64,000 bases of DNA from Paenibacillus qinlingensis (GTDB taxonomy: Bacteria; Bacillota; Bacilli; Paenibacillales; NBRC-103111). The DNA lies in the NCBI RefSeq assembly GCF_013204845.1, contig NZ_JABMKY010000001.1, forward strand, positions 310,001 to 374,000, given 5' to 3'. The notes beneath the pieces were generated by a model that had not been told where the DNA came from, ran no database searches, and saw nothing but the letters and a program-made list of their open reading frames with translations. The translations under genes and the position numbers were made by a program. This document shows positions 8,132 to 16,560 of the stretch, piece after piece. Numbering within the stretch: the first letter of the stretch is position 1; every line of letters begins with the position of its first letter.

Positions 8132-10017
8132 CCGTTCGTCCCCCCCTCGGATTTAGTCGGCTTAAGGACAACGGACATAACAGAGCCTTGGCCTTTCTTT
8201 ACTGGCTTAAACGGAGCAAAGCTCCATGACTTCACAATATCAGGATTCGTAATTATCATAGGTGTCGCTAAGGAAGATGCGAATTTCTTAACTTTGTTAT
8301 AGTTGAACTTCACTAGAAGCTGCCCTGCTTCCACTCGATCGCCTTCCTTCACCACAGCATTAAAGCACTTGCCCGGTAAGCTGGACGTGTCAATTCCGAT
8401 ATGCAGTAGAACTTCAAGCCCTTCATCCGTTAGGATCCCCAGTGCATGCATCGTTGGGTAAATGTGCATAATGGTACCTGCAACAGGCGAAACCAACTCA
8501 CCTTTATCAGGAATAAAAGCAACACCATTCCCGACTAGCCGGGAGGCAAAGATACGATCAGGTACTTCTTCAATGGGGATCATACGTCCCTGCATCGGGG
8601 AAGTGAATAATACGACATGAATATCTTTGCGTAATACCTTCATAATTTCTTCACGTATAAGCTCTGAAAATGTTCCAAACACGACTTGAACATTGCCTCC
8701 TCCAAGACGTATGACGCCTGCTGCTCCTAAGTGTCGTAATGCCGTGATGTCCATCAGACGATCATTGACAAGTGTAAGTCGCAATCGAGTAATACAGGCT
8801 TCAATCTTCTTAATATTGTCTTTCCCACCAAGTGCCTGCAAAATTAACGGAGAACGATACGGTATGTCCCCAGCCCACTCTTCAAGCGATGAGCCTTCTT
8901 CCCTACCCGGAGTTGGAATTCGGAACTTCTGAATCGCCCAGCGAAATAAGAAATAATACAGTAAACCGTAGATCAGGCCAATCGGAATCAATAATAAGCC
9001 ATTGTGTGATAAGTGCAGATTAATAATGTAGTCAATAGCCCCAGCTGAATAAGAGAATCCATGGTGGATATTTAACTCATAAGCGATCCACATAGCTACG
9101 CCCGAAAGGATGGCATGGATAACGAACAGATAAGGTGCTACAAAAAGAAAAGCAAATTCAATCGGCTCTGTCACACCAGTTAAAAAAGAAGCCAATGCAG
9201 CCGTTAAAAATGTAGCTTTGATCTTCGGCTTTAAATCTTCCCTCGCTTCTCCGATAATTGCAAAAGCAATAGCTGGCAATGCAAACATCATGATCGGGTA
9301 TAAGCCGGCCATATACATCCCAGCGGATGGATCGCCAGCGAAAAATCGTGGCAAATCACCATAGGCGTATTGTCCAGATGGCGTTTCGTACGCTCCCACT
9401 TGAAACCAGAAAAAGTTATTCAAAATATGATGTAAGCCCGAAGGTACGAGCAAGCGGTGAGCAATCCCATATATGAATGCACCGAAACCGCCTAATCCAA
9501 GTAATCCGCTTGAAATTTTACCCATTAGCGTCTCTAGATAAGGACCAATCCAGATCATTATATAAGAGACTATAAGCGTTGCGAGGCCCATGACGAGCGG
9601 CACCATCCGAGGTCCACCGAAAAATTGTATGTACTCCGGAAGCTTAATCTCCTTACAGCGGTGATAGATGATTGCGGCCAGTAGACCAATCAAGATCCCG
9701 CCAGAGACGCCTAATTGAAATTGCGTGCCCAGCCCATGCTCGATGAGTCGGGTAAACATGAAATACCCTAGCATGGCCGATAAACCAGCTATTCCAGCAC
9801 TTTCTGTTAATCCCAAAGCCACACCAACAGCGAAGATGATTGGGATATAATCAAAGATTGTATTCCCAGCCAATGACAGCATGTCCCCAAAGCTTGAAGC
9901 ATGTATGACATCCCAAGGTAAATCCCCTAGACAAAGCAGCACAGCAGCAATAGGAAGCGCAATGGTAGGCAGCATTAAGGAGCGGCCAAGCTGTTGTAAG
10001 TTCCCCATCCAGTTCAA
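8128..10017 (-). CDS. nagE: PTS EIICBA permease, N-acetylglucosamine type
   Basis: 629-residue fused transporter: EIIC membrane domain (about residues 1-360), EIIB (about 385-465, phospho-Cys in IEACITRLRL) and EIIA (about 500-615, phospho-His in LLHIGIDTSS). EIIC motifs GVTEPIEFAFLFVAP and GFSYSAGAIDY, and GDLPRFFAGDPSAGMYM, resemble NagE more than PtsG, so N-acetylglucosamine is the best guess; glucose cannot be excluded. A TTG start at 10017 is used, 11 nt after AGGAGG; ATG 10008 is 20 nt away. It heads the operon with ptsI and a DJ-1 protein. Confidence 0.85.
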   Translation of the reverse strand: MNWMGNLQQLGRSLMLPTIALPIAAVLLCLGDLPWDVIHASSFGDMLSLAGNTIFDYIPIIFAVGVALGLTESAGIAGLSAMLGYFMFTRLIEHGLGTQFQLGVSGGILIGLLAAIIYHRCKEIKLPEYIQFFGGPRMVPLVMGLATLIVSYIMIWIGPYLETLMGKISSGLLGLGGFGAFIYGIAHRLLVPSGLHHILNNFFWFQVGAYETPSGQYAYGDLPRFFAGDPSAGMYMAGLYPIMMFALPAIAFAIIGEAREDLKPKIKATFLTAALASFLTGVTEPIEFAFLFVAPYLFVIHAILSGVAMWIAYELNIHHGFSYSAGAIDYIINLHLSHNGLLLIPIGLIYGLLYYFLFRWAIQKFRIPTPGREEGSSLEEWAGDIPYRSPLILQALGGKDNIKKIEACITRLRLTLVNDRLMDITALRHLGAAGVIRLGGGNVQVVFGTFSELIREEIMKVLRKDIHVVLFTSPMQGRMIPIEEVPDRIFASRLVGNGVAFIPDKGELVSPVAGTIMHIYPTMHALGILTDEGLEVLLHIGIDTSSLPGKCFNAVVKEGDRVEAGQLLVKFNYNKVKKFASSLATPMIITNPDIVKSWSFAPFKPVKKGQGSVMSVVLKPTKSEGGTNG

Positions 10018-10044
10018 ACGAATGCTAACCTCCTAAAAGTTTTC

Positions 10045-10058
10045 GTCAGAAAACTGAC
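10045..10058 (-). promoter_or_regulatory. Small hairpin just before nagE ribosome site
   Basis: GTCAG-AAAA-CTGAC lies about 10 nt upstream of the AGGAGG of the EIICBA gene. It could affect translation start; it does not match the RAT antiterminator motif of GlcT/LicT systems. Confidence 0.3.
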
Positions 10059-10087
10059 TTCGTAAGCATCTTACCTTAGCAAAATCG

Positions 10088-10135
10088 AAGAGTATCTTCC
10101 ACTTAATCATAAGATTCTCTTTATCAAATCGTAAA
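10088..10135 (-). promoter_or_regulatory. Promoter with overlapping inverted repeat for nagE-ptsI
   Basis: Minus strand TTTACG (10130-10135), 18-nt spacer, TATGAT (10106-10111). An inverted repeat AAGAGTATCTT (10088-10098) and AAGATTCTCTT (10111-10121), one mismatch, overlaps the -10 region and could be an operator for a sugar regulator. Confidence 0.4.
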
Positions 10136-10214
10136 GCTTGTTCGTCCTTTTGTCAAAAAAAAATAAGCAGATCGCTTGTGCCATCAGGGTTATTCTACAT
10201 AGTAAACGCAAAAG

Positions 10215-10244
10215 TTGACTAAGTCCCCTAAAAGCTGTCATACT
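10215..10244 (+). promoter_or_regulatory. Probable SigA promoter of the flavoprotein gene
   Basis: TTGACT (10215-10220), 18-nt spacer, CATACT (10239-10244), followed 43 nt later by the ATG at 10287. Confidence 0.5.
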
Positions 10245-10286
10245 TTACCTGTACCCAAATTCATGATTCGAGGAGGAAATACCCTT

Positions 10287-10853
10287 ATGTCTTATGATGT
10301 TATTATTATTGGTGCAGGTCCTACTGGCGCAAGTGCTGCACTATTCACTTCAAAAGCAGGCAAGAAAACGCTTGTCATCGACAATGAGCAAAGTGTTACG
10401 AAGCGTGCATGGATTGAGAATCACTATGGTGTTGAAGCGATTGGCGGGCCAGATTTAGTAGAAATCGGCAAGAAACAAGCCGCTAAATTCGGAACTGAAT
10501 TCGTACAAGGCAAAGCGACTCAGCTTGTTAAGAATGAAGATAGCTTTGAGGTAACCACAGAAAATGGTACATATTCAGGCAAGCACGTAATACTAGCAAC
10601 AGGATTATCCGTTGAACTTGCGGAAGCCGCTGGTATCGCGACAAAAGAAGGAACTGAACCTCGAATTAAATCCATCGTTGACTGCGATGCGCAAGGAAAT
10701 ACAAGTCTCAAAGGTGTATGGGCAGCAGGCACAACGGCTGGTGTCAGCATGCATACGATTATCACAGCTGGTGACGGAGCCAAAGTAGCTATCAATGTGA
10801 TTAGTGAACTTAACGGCGCGCGTTATGTCGATCACGATGTGTTGAAAGCTTAG
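10287..10853 (+). CDS. Half-length FAD/NAD(P)-dependent oxidoreductase (thioredoxin-reductase-like)
   Basis: 188-residue protein starting with the FAD dinucleotide-binding motif YDVIIIGAGPTGASAALF (residues 3-20) and ending with the second FAD motif VWAAGTTAGVSMHTIITAG. Thioredoxin reductases are ~310 residues; the central NADPH domain with its CxxC disulphide is absent, and the reading frame is open throughout, so this is a compact form rather than an obvious frameshift. AGGAGG at 10271-10276 sets the start at 10287. It may act with a separate partner or as a flavin-binding redox protein. A terminator follows. Confidence 0.75.
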   Translation: MSYDVIIIGAGPTGASAALFTSKAGKKTLVIDNEQSVTKRAWIENHYGVEAIGGPDLVEIGKKQAAKFGTEFVQGKATQLVKNEDSFEVTTENGTYSGKHVILATGLSVELAEAAGIATKEGTEPRIKSIVDCDAQGNTSLKGVWAAGTTAGVSMHTIITAGDGAKVAINVISELNGARYVDHDVLKA

Positions 10854-10867
10854 TTCCTACGTATGAG

Positions 10868-10917
10868 AAAACCGCTAATCGCTCCCCTGCAAAGGTGATC
10901 GACTAGCGGTTTTTTTG
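10868..10917. terminator. Strong terminator with T7 tract
   Basis: AAACCGCTA paired with TAGCGGTTT followed by TTTTT on the plus strand; it ends the flavoprotein transcript and may also serve the convergent CoA-binding gene. Confidence 0.8.
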
Positions 10918-10946
10918 ATTGATGCTTACTTCTTATGCGACCTGCA

Positions 10947-11372
10947 TTAATTGTTACGTGGATTCAGTATGGCATCTTCCACTTTAATGCAGCGATCCAT
11001 GATGACTTCTAAGCCACCCTCACTCGCAATACGTGCTGCTTCTTCATTTACGATTTCTAGCTGCAACCAGAACACTTTCGCCCCAATCTTAACTGACTCT
11101 TCAGCCACTGGAACAACCTGATCAGCACGACGAAACACATTCACAATATCAACTGGCTCAGGAATGTCCGATAACGATGGATAGCATTTCTCTCCCAGAA
11201 TCTGATCCGCATTCGGATTGACGGGAATAATACGGTATCCTCGGCTTTGCATGGCAGCAGACACCATATAAGATGTGCGGTCTGGTTTATCCGATAAGCC
11301 TACTACAGCGATATTCCCTGCATTGGCAAGCAATTCTTTGATATGTTCCCTAGATGGATTCTCAAATGTCAT
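10947..11372 (-). CDS. CoA-binding domain protein (YccU family)
   Basis: 141-residue single-domain Rossmann protein of the CoA_binding_2 family, related to the N-terminal domain of succinyl-CoA ligase alpha. It begins with NIAVVGLSDKPDRTSYMVS and has the conserved IIPVNPNA and MDRCIKVE segments. The ribosome site AGGAGAGCG precedes the ATG at 11372. It follows the C39-like peptidase gene by 13 bp, as third gene of the aroA operon. Precise function is unknown; members are thought to bind CoA or related nucleotides. Confidence 0.85.
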   Translation of the reverse strand: MTFENPSREHIKELLANAGNIAVVGLSDKPDRTSYMVSAAMQSRGYRIIPVNPNADQILGEKCYPSLSDIPEPVDIVNVFRRADQVVPVAEESVKIGAKVFWLQLEIVNEEAARIASEGGLEVIMDRCIKVEDAILNPRNN

Positions 11373-11385
11373 GTGGATCGCTCTC

Positions 11386-12207
11386 CTATTTATTCAAGTA
11401 GGTTAGACCTTGTTTCCCCATTGCTGCCCAAGTTTCAACAAATTGAGCTTTGTTCACTTTGACTTGCTTTTCACCACTCAAGGGGTCATTTAAGTAAACA
11501 TTCGTTTCGTCAAATCCAACAAGAACAACAGCATGCTCCGAATATGTCGTTTTTAGAGGACCGATAGGCGTATCCCAGGTTACCCATTTGTAAGGAAGAT
11601 TGTAGTCAATCGTCGTCCAGACAATAACTGGGATCCCGTGTGCCACTTGCCCCTCGTACAATTCAAAAGCTTCTCCCGTTAGATTAATCGCTTGAGGGAT
11701 ATAGTTTTGCATAAGCGGAAACAATCCTGCGGCATAGATCCCAAAGCCTCTTTTCTTACGGGTTACATCTCCAACGAAGCCGGAGTTCGGATTGCCCCAA
11801 TAAGTAATGTTACCGCTCGCATCTAATTTCGCCGGCGTCATGTCAGTAGGCATTTCGCCGACTAAATCCATCTTCATTTTGTTCACGCCATAGTACTGCA
11901 GCAGCATCGTGAGACTTGTGATTTCACAACCGGCTGGCAGCTCAGGCAGTTGCTGAACAACGGGGACATCCAGCATGGCTGATTTGACCAGTGCAGGCGC
12001 GGGCGATGGCGTTGGTTTCACGGAGGCCTTCACCGTAGCGGCGGGTTTATCAACTGCTAAGACTACTGGACCAGAAGCGAATAAAGCTGGTTCTTTCCCA
12101 GTAGCCTTGGCATAAAGCAAGACAGCAAATACACTGCTCGCAAATGTAAGCCCTGCTACGAGAAACAAGCCAAACGTCACTTTCAATCCTTGCCAAATAA
12201 TCCTCAT
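11386..12207 (-). CDS. C39-like papain-fold peptidase, membrane-anchored
   Basis: 273-residue protein with an N-terminal membrane or signal segment (about residues 9-32), a Pro/Ala/Lys-rich linker and a Peptidase_C39_2-type domain. The putative catalytic Cys is in LPAGCEITSL, the His in SEHAVVLVGF and the Asn/Asp in YLNDPLSG. The domain would face outside the cell. Family members cleave peptides or wall-linked proteins but few are characterised. It lies between aroA and a CoA-binding protein in one operon, with no visible functional link to shikimate metabolism. Confidence 0.82.
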   Translation of the reverse strand: MRIIWQGLKVTFGLFLVAGLTFASSVFAVLLYAKATGKEPALFASGPVVLAVDKPAATVKASVKPTPSPAPALVKSAMLDVPVVQQLPELPAGCEITSLTMLLQYYGVNKMKMDLVGEMPTDMTPAKLDASGNITYWGNPNSGFVGDVTRKKRGFGIYAAGLFPLMQNYIPQAINLTGEAFELYEGQVAHGIPVIVWTTIDYNLPYKWVTWDTPIGPLKTTYSEHAVVLVGFDETNVYLNDPLSGEKQVKVNKAQFVETWAAMGKQGLTYLNK

Positions 12208-12238
12208 GCTGACTCACCCATTCAATGTAATTGAGATT

Positions 12239-13537
12239 CTAGGACTCGCTCACTAGCTCAACCTGTGCGCCAATCGAGCGCAAGTGGTCGAAATATTGTG
12301 GATACGACTTCGCCACGTGGTGGGCATCCCGAATCGTTAAACCCTTCTCAGAGCGCAGACCAACTACAGTTAATGCCATGATAACCCGATGATCGAAATG
12401 CGCATTGATTTCTACGCCACCTTCAACCCCTTGTGGTTTACCATGAACAATAATTTCACTCTGACGCTCTTCTACATCAGCTCCAGCCTTGCGAAGCTCA
12501 TTCAAATAATCTGTGATACGATCACACTCTTTATACCGTAGGTTCTCAACATTGTAGAAGCGCGAAGTCCCTTCAGCAAATACAGCAGCAGCAACCATCG
12601 CAAGAACAGCATCCGTAAAATGGTCACCATCAAATTCACCAGCAACAAGGCGCTGATTCCCTCGTACATGCACTACACCGTTGTCATGAGTTAAATTTAC
12701 ACCCATTGCTTTCAGAACATCCACACAGGCCTTCTCACCTTGTTTGCTGTTCTCTTCAAGCCGAAGTACTCGCACATCAGAATTCGTAACCGCAGCGGCA
12801 GCAAGAATAGCTGCAGAACCCGGATAGTCGCCTTGGATTACATATTCTTTGGCTTCGTAGGATTGTCCGCCTGGAATACGATAGTGCATCAAATCTTCAC
12901 TTGCATGAACGACGATGCCCGCTTGTGCTAATACTTCAAGCGTTTGCCCTACGATAATTTTGGACTTCAAATCATGTAGAACTTCAATTTCACTGTCTTC
13001 TTCCAATAGCGGTGTCATAAACAACAAAGAACTCAGGAACTGTGAACTCACATTACCAGAAACGGTGATCTTGCCACCGCGAGGTTGTCCCCCTTTAATT
13101 GTTATCGGCAAACGACCGTTATTATGTTGTACTTCTACGCCCATTTGTTGCAAAGTATCGATTAAATCATCGTGAGGACGTTTACCTAAAGATTCTGGAT
13201 ACGTATTTACAAATGTCACTTCCGGACAGAAAGCAGCCGTAGACATTAAAAAGCGGAGCACAGCGCCAGCATTACCAACATTTAATTGGGACACATGCTT
13301 AGGGTTCTTGCCAAAGCCTGTGATTACAATTTTCTCATCATCTTCTTCTATGATAGCGCCAAGATCACGTACACATCGTCTCATAGCATCACTATCTTCA
13401 CTATGAGCTGGGTAATAGATTGTACTTGTCCCGTTAGCTAGTGCACCGATTAGCAAATAGCGTGTAGTGTAGTTTTTGGAGGATAGAGCATTGATTTCCC
13501 CTTGGAGATGGGAGGTTGGTTTTACGATTGCTTTCAT
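12239..13537 (-). CDS. aroA: EPSP synthase (3-phosphoshikimate 1-carboxyvinyltransferase), divergent type
   Basis: Joins shikimate-3-phosphate and PEP in aromatic amino-acid synthesis; 432 residues. Family features are present: GNAGAVLRFL, ESLGKRPHDDLIDTLQQ, SGNVSSQFLSSLLF, QGDYPGSAAILAAA, RYKECDRI and NAHFDHRVIMAL. The N-terminal substrate loop reads SSKNYTTRYLL instead of the common GDKSISHR, and the motif around Escherichia coli Gly96-Pro101 reads GNAGAVLRFL rather than GNAGTAMRPL, so this is neither a classical class I nor class II enzyme. AAGGAGTC precedes the ATG at 13537, which overlaps the stop of a small upstream membrane-protein frame. Confidence 0.92.
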   Translation of the reverse strand: MKAIVKPTSHLQGEINALSSKNYTTRYLLIGALANGTSTIYYPAHSEDSDAMRRCVRDLGAIIEEDDEKIVITGFGKNPKHVSQLNVGNAGAVLRFLMSTAAFCPEVTFVNTYPESLGKRPHDDLIDTLQQMGVEVQHNNGRLPITIKGGQPRGGKITVSGNVSSQFLSSLLFMTPLLEEDSEIEVLHDLKSKIIVGQTLEVLAQAGIVVHASEDLMHYRIPGGQSYEAKEYVIQGDYPGSAAILAAAAVTNSDVRVLRLEENSKQGEKACVDVLKAMGVNLTHDNGVVHVRGNQRLVAGEFDGDHFTDAVLAMVAAAVFAEGTSRFYNVENLRYKECDRITDYLNELRKAGADVEERQSEIIVHGKPQGVEGGVEINAHFDHRVIMALTVVGLRSEKGLTIRDAHHVAKSYPQYFDHLRSIGAQVELVSES

Positions 13538-13692
13538 GTCGTTTGTTGACTCCTTCGCAAGTAGTTTATATGTATATCCAGCAGAATGAATGCCAAGAAA
13601 CCAATCATCAGCAGGATGATAGAGATCCTAAGATTATTGACAGTGTACCATACGAAATCTAACTTGGGAACCTTCTCCACTAGCAGATCCAT
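13534..13692 (-). CDS. Small membrane protein overlapping aroA start
   Basis: A 52-residue open frame from ATG 13692 with one clear membrane helix (about residues 23-41, ISIILLMIGFLAFILLDIH), a short N-terminal side and a basic C-terminal tail. Its TGA stop overlaps the aroA ATG as ATGA, suggesting translational coupling. There is no good ribosome site at the ATG; a GTG at 13680 is an alternative. I do not recognise a family. The hydrophobic content, correct strand and exact stop/start overlap support it being real. Confidence 0.5.
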   Translation of the reverse strand: MDLLVEKVPKLDFVWYTVNNLRISIILLMIGFLAFILLDIHINYLRRSQQTT

Positions 13693-13723
13693 TAAGGAAA
13701 AGCTAGATCATGAAACACTTCGT

Positions 13724-13752
13724 TTGACATCACGTCGTTATATTTCTATCAT
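13724..13752 (+). promoter_or_regulatory. SigA promoter of the rhodanese gene
   Basis: TTGACA (13724-13729), 17-nt spacer, TATCAT (13747-13752), about 50 nt upstream of the rhodanese ATG. Confidence 0.65.
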
Positions 13753-13801
13753 ACTAAGTAAGAAGCTTTTTCTTCTGAAAATACAAACATGGAGGCGTAT
13801 C

Positions 13802-14092
13802 ATGGACACGATTCTACCATCCGAGATCAAAGCAAGACTCGCGCAAGGAGAGCACCTAACCCTTATTGACGTTCGCGAAGATGAAGAAGTAGCAGAAGGT
13901 ATGATTCAAGGCGCAATACATATTCCTTTAGGCCAATTACCAGAGCGGCTTAGCGAGATTCCGCAAGTCGAAGAAGTTATTTTAGTATGTCGTAGTGGAA
14001 ACCGAAGCGGTCGCGCACTAGGCTATCTAGAAGCCAACGGTTATAAAGGACTTAAGAACATGACCGGCGGTATGCTCGAGTGGGAAGACTAA
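13802..14092 (+). CDS. Single-domain rhodanese-like sulfurtransferase
   Basis: 96-residue rhodanese domain. LTLIDVREDEEVAEGMIQGA carries the CH2A-like acidic segment and VCRSGNRSGRA is the six-residue active-site loop with the persulfide Cys (near residue 62), typical of a thiosulfate sulfurtransferase or sulfur carrier. The start at 13802 is set by TGGAGG (13791-13796); a longer frame back to 13586 crosses the promoter at 13724-13752. It is convergent with aroK. Confidence 0.9.
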   Translation: MDTILPSEIKARLAQGEHLTLIDVREDEEVAEGMIQGAIHIPLGQLPERLSEIPQVEEVILVCRSGNRSGRALGYLEANGYKGLKNMTGGMLEWED

Positions 14093-14110
14093 GCTGAAAA
14101 GCTTATCTTC
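14084..14110. terminator. Hairpin between rhodanese and aroK genes
   Basis: GAAGA-C-TAAGCT, loop GAAA, AGCTTA-TCTTC. It overlaps the end of the rhodanese gene; T-tract is weak on both strands. Confidence 0.45.
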
Positions 14111-14113
14111 TCC

Positions 14114-14623
14114 TTAGTGACGCACCGCTTGCTGAATAATGCGATCTGTAATTTCATCTTCAGTTAAATCTGTCGTATCAATAGATGTATGAGCAAAATC
14201 ATAGGCATGCTTTCTTTGTTCCATTAACGTATGAACGCGTTCTTCCAAATTACCTTGCAGTAAAGGCCGATTCGTATCCGTACTCACTCTTTGGATAATC
14301 GTTTCCGCAGTTGCGTTCAACGCGACAACAAAGCCATGCTGCAACATGCAAATTCGATTAGACTCTGCAAGTACCGCACCACCGCCCGTCGCAACAACTT
14401 GTCCCTCACTGTCTAATATACGTGCCAGCGTCTCTGTTTCCAAAGCGCGAAAGTGTGCTTCCCCGTGATCCCGAAATAATTCGGGAATACTTGTCTGTTG
14501 TACTTCTTCTAACACGACGTCAGAATCGCAAAAACTCCATCCTAAACGCTCTGCAAGCTTTTTGCCTACGGTTGATTTCCCTGTTCCCATGAATCCAACA
14601 AGCACAATATTTCTGACTGTCAC
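14114..14623 (-). CDS. aroK: Shikimate kinase
   Basis: Phosphorylates shikimate with ATP, two steps before the aroA product step. 169 residues. Walker A GFMGTGKSTVGKKLAERLGW (residues 8-27), DSDVVLEE shikimate-binding Asp segment, FRDHGEAHFRALE, VATGGGAVL and the lid NRPLLQG are all present. The GTG start at 14623 follows AAAGGGGA by 5 nt; a longer frame upstream to 14815 lacks a ribosome site and overlaps the divergent gene. It is not in the aroA operon but lies 0.6 kb away. Confidence 0.94.
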   Translation of the reverse strand: MTVRNIVLVGFMGTGKSTVGKKLAERLGWSFCDSDVVLEEVQQTSIPELFRDHGEAHFRALETETLARILDSEGQVVATGGGAVLAESNRICMLQHGFVVALNATAETIIQRVSTDTNRPLLQGNLEERVHTLMEQRKHAYDFAHTSIDTTDLTEDEITDRIIQQAVRH

Positions 14624-14791
14624 ACAAATCCCCTTTTCCCATATGCTAGTCATACAAACTTTCCCAACATCATACCATAGCCCTGACAGCATGAATACAA
14701 TCCATCTAAAAATCATATAGTAGTGTGAATAAATTCTAGCACAAACAGTTAAGATTTTAGAGAGACCACGCCGATAAGGAGAGATGGAGCT

Positions 14792-15112
14792 TTGAACCCA
14801 ACTGTGCTGCAGCAAAACCTAACTACCGCCTTGACGAACCGCACACAACGCAAACTGGAGCAAATTTTGCACCCAAGCTATACGCTATGTAAAGAGGATG
14901 TTGTCTGGATTTTAGAGTTTATTAAGAAAAAAGTGGCTGAAGAAGACCCGATGATGCAAGGTCTAACTCAACCACGATTATTACGAAATTTCCGTTATTT
15001 TGCCGAGATCTCCCTCATGCTTATCCACAAACGCAACGGCTTCGATGAAGAAGCCGATCGTCTAAAGATGTGGCTGCGAGAAGCGGCATACGGCTTACAA
15101 GATGAGAAATGA
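14792..15112 (+). CDS. Conserved hypothetical helical protein
   Basis: 106-residue soluble protein, mostly predicted helix, with no recognised motif. TTG start at 14792 with AAGGAGAG (14777-14784) about 8 nt upstream. It is divergent from aroK and its stop codon abuts the end of gndA on the other strand with no intervening base, so the two genes share their 3' ends. Function unknown. Confidence 0.65.
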   Translation: MNPTVLQQNLTTALTNRTQRKLEQILHPSYTLCKEDVVWILEFIKKKVAEEDPMMQGLTQPRLLRNFRYFAEISLMLIHKRNGFDEEADRLKMWLREAAYGLQDEK

Positions 15113-16537
15113 CTACTCGTTCCCCATCCAGTTGTAGTGGAAGGATCCTTCTTTGTCCACACGTTGGAACGTATGTGCACCGAAGTAGTCACGTTGCGCT
15201 TGTAACAGGTTAGCCGGAAGTCTTTCTGTACGGTAGCTGTCATAGTAAGCAAGTGCAGATGCGAAGGAAGGAACTGCGATACCGCGAGTAACTGCTTCTG
15301 CTACAACTTGTCTCCATGAACCTTGGTAGTTATCCACTACGTCTGTGAAGTAAGAATCCAACAATAGGTTTTTCAATTCAGGATTGCGATCATACGCATC
15401 CTTGATATTTTGAAGGAAACGAGCGCGGATGATGCAACCGCCACGGAAGATCATTGCGATGCTGCCGTATTTCAGATCCCATTTGTATTCTTCAGAAGCT
15501 GCTCTCATTTGAGCGAAACCTTGTGCATAAGAACAAATTTTACTTGCGTAAAGGGCTTGACGAACAGCCTCAATAAACGCTTTGCGATCCCCTGTGAATG
15601 CTGGAGCATCAGGTCCTTTGAGAACTTTGCTTGCTGCTACGCGTTCTTCCTTCATCGCAGAGATGAAACGGGAGAATACGGATTCTGTAATGATTGAAAG
15701 CGGCACGCCAAGGTCCAGAGCACTTTGACTGGTCCATTTTCCTGTTCCCTTTTGTCCAGCGGAATCCAGAATCACGTCAACCATTGGTTTGCCTGTTTCA
15801 GCATCATATTTCGTGAAAATATCACGCGTGATTTCGATCAGGTAGCTGTCCAACTCTCCATTGTTCCACTCCGTGAAGATCTCATGAAGCTCTTCTGTGC
15901 TAACGTTAAGTACGTCTTTCAGCAATTGGTAAGCTTCACAAATCAATTGCATATCTCCGTACTCAATACCGTTGTGCACCATTTTTACATAGTGCCCCGC
16001 GCCGTCTGGCCCGATGTATGTACAACAAGCATCTTCGCCAACTTTCGCCGAGATTGCTGTTAGGATTGGCTCTACCAATTTATACGCGTCTTCTTGGCCT
16101 CCTGGCATGATCGAAGGTCCTTTAAGCGCGCCCTCTTCACCTCCGGAAACACCTGTTCCAACGAAACGAATTCCGTGAGCTTCAAGCTCTTTGTTACGAC
16201 GTTGTGTATCTGGGAAGAAAGCATTACCGCCGTCGATCAAAATATCGCCTTTGTCCAAATGCGGAAGCAATTGATTAATTGTGTCATCTGTAGGACCGCC
16301 TGCTTTAACCATGATCAAAATTTTGCGCGGCACTTCAAGGGATTGAACGAATTCTTCAATTGAGTATGTACCTACTAGTTGCTTACCTGGTGCTTCATTC
16401 AGAAGCTCCTTCGTTTTCTCAGCAGAACGGTTGAATACGGATACCGTAAAGCCTCTGCTTTCAATGTTTAATGCTAAGTTTTTCCCCATTACTGCTAAAC
16501 CTACAACACCTATTTGTTGCTTAGACATGTCTCTCAT
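15113..16537 (-). CDS. gndA: 6-phosphogluconate dehydrogenase, decarboxylating
   Basis: Converts 6-phosphogluconate to ribulose-5-phosphate with NADP in the pentose phosphate pathway. 474 residues. N-terminal Rossmann [20 protein letters not shown], the active-site [58 protein letters not shown] and C-terminal [16 protein letters not shown] are canonical. GGAAGGG precedes ATG 16537. It ends a run of sugar-acid genes, so it directly consumes the product of the upstream gluconokinase. Confidence 0.95.
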   Translation of the reverse strand: MRDMSKQQIGVVGLAVMGKNLALNIESRGFTVSVFNRSAEKTKELLNEAPGKQLVGTYSIEEFVQSLEVPRKILIMVKAGGPTDDTINQLLPHLDKGDILIDGGNAFFPDTQRRNKELEAHGIRFVGTGVSGGEEGALKGPSIMPGGQEDAYKLVEPILTAISAKVGEDACCTYIGPDGAGHYVKMVHNGIEYGDMQLICEAYQLLKDVLNVSTEELHEIFTEWNNGELDSYLIEITRDIFTKYDAETGKPMVDVILDSAGQKGTGKWTSQSALDLGVPLSIITESVFSRFISAMKEERVAASKVLKGPDAPAFTGDRKAFIEAVRQALYASKICSYAQGFAQMRAASEEYKWDLKYGSIAMIFRGGCIIRARFLQNIKDAYDRNPELKNLLLDSYFTDVVDNYQGSWRQVVAEAVTRGIAVPSFASALAYYDSYRTERLPANLLQAQRDYFGAHTFQRVDKEGSFHYNWMGNE

Positions 16538-16560
16538 ACACCCTTCCGATATATAAATAG

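Noticed and set aside
13586-13801. N-terminal extension of the rhodanese
   Set aside because: The extension crosses a good promoter (13724-13752) and lacks rhodanese similarity; GGAGG is placed for the ATG at 13802.
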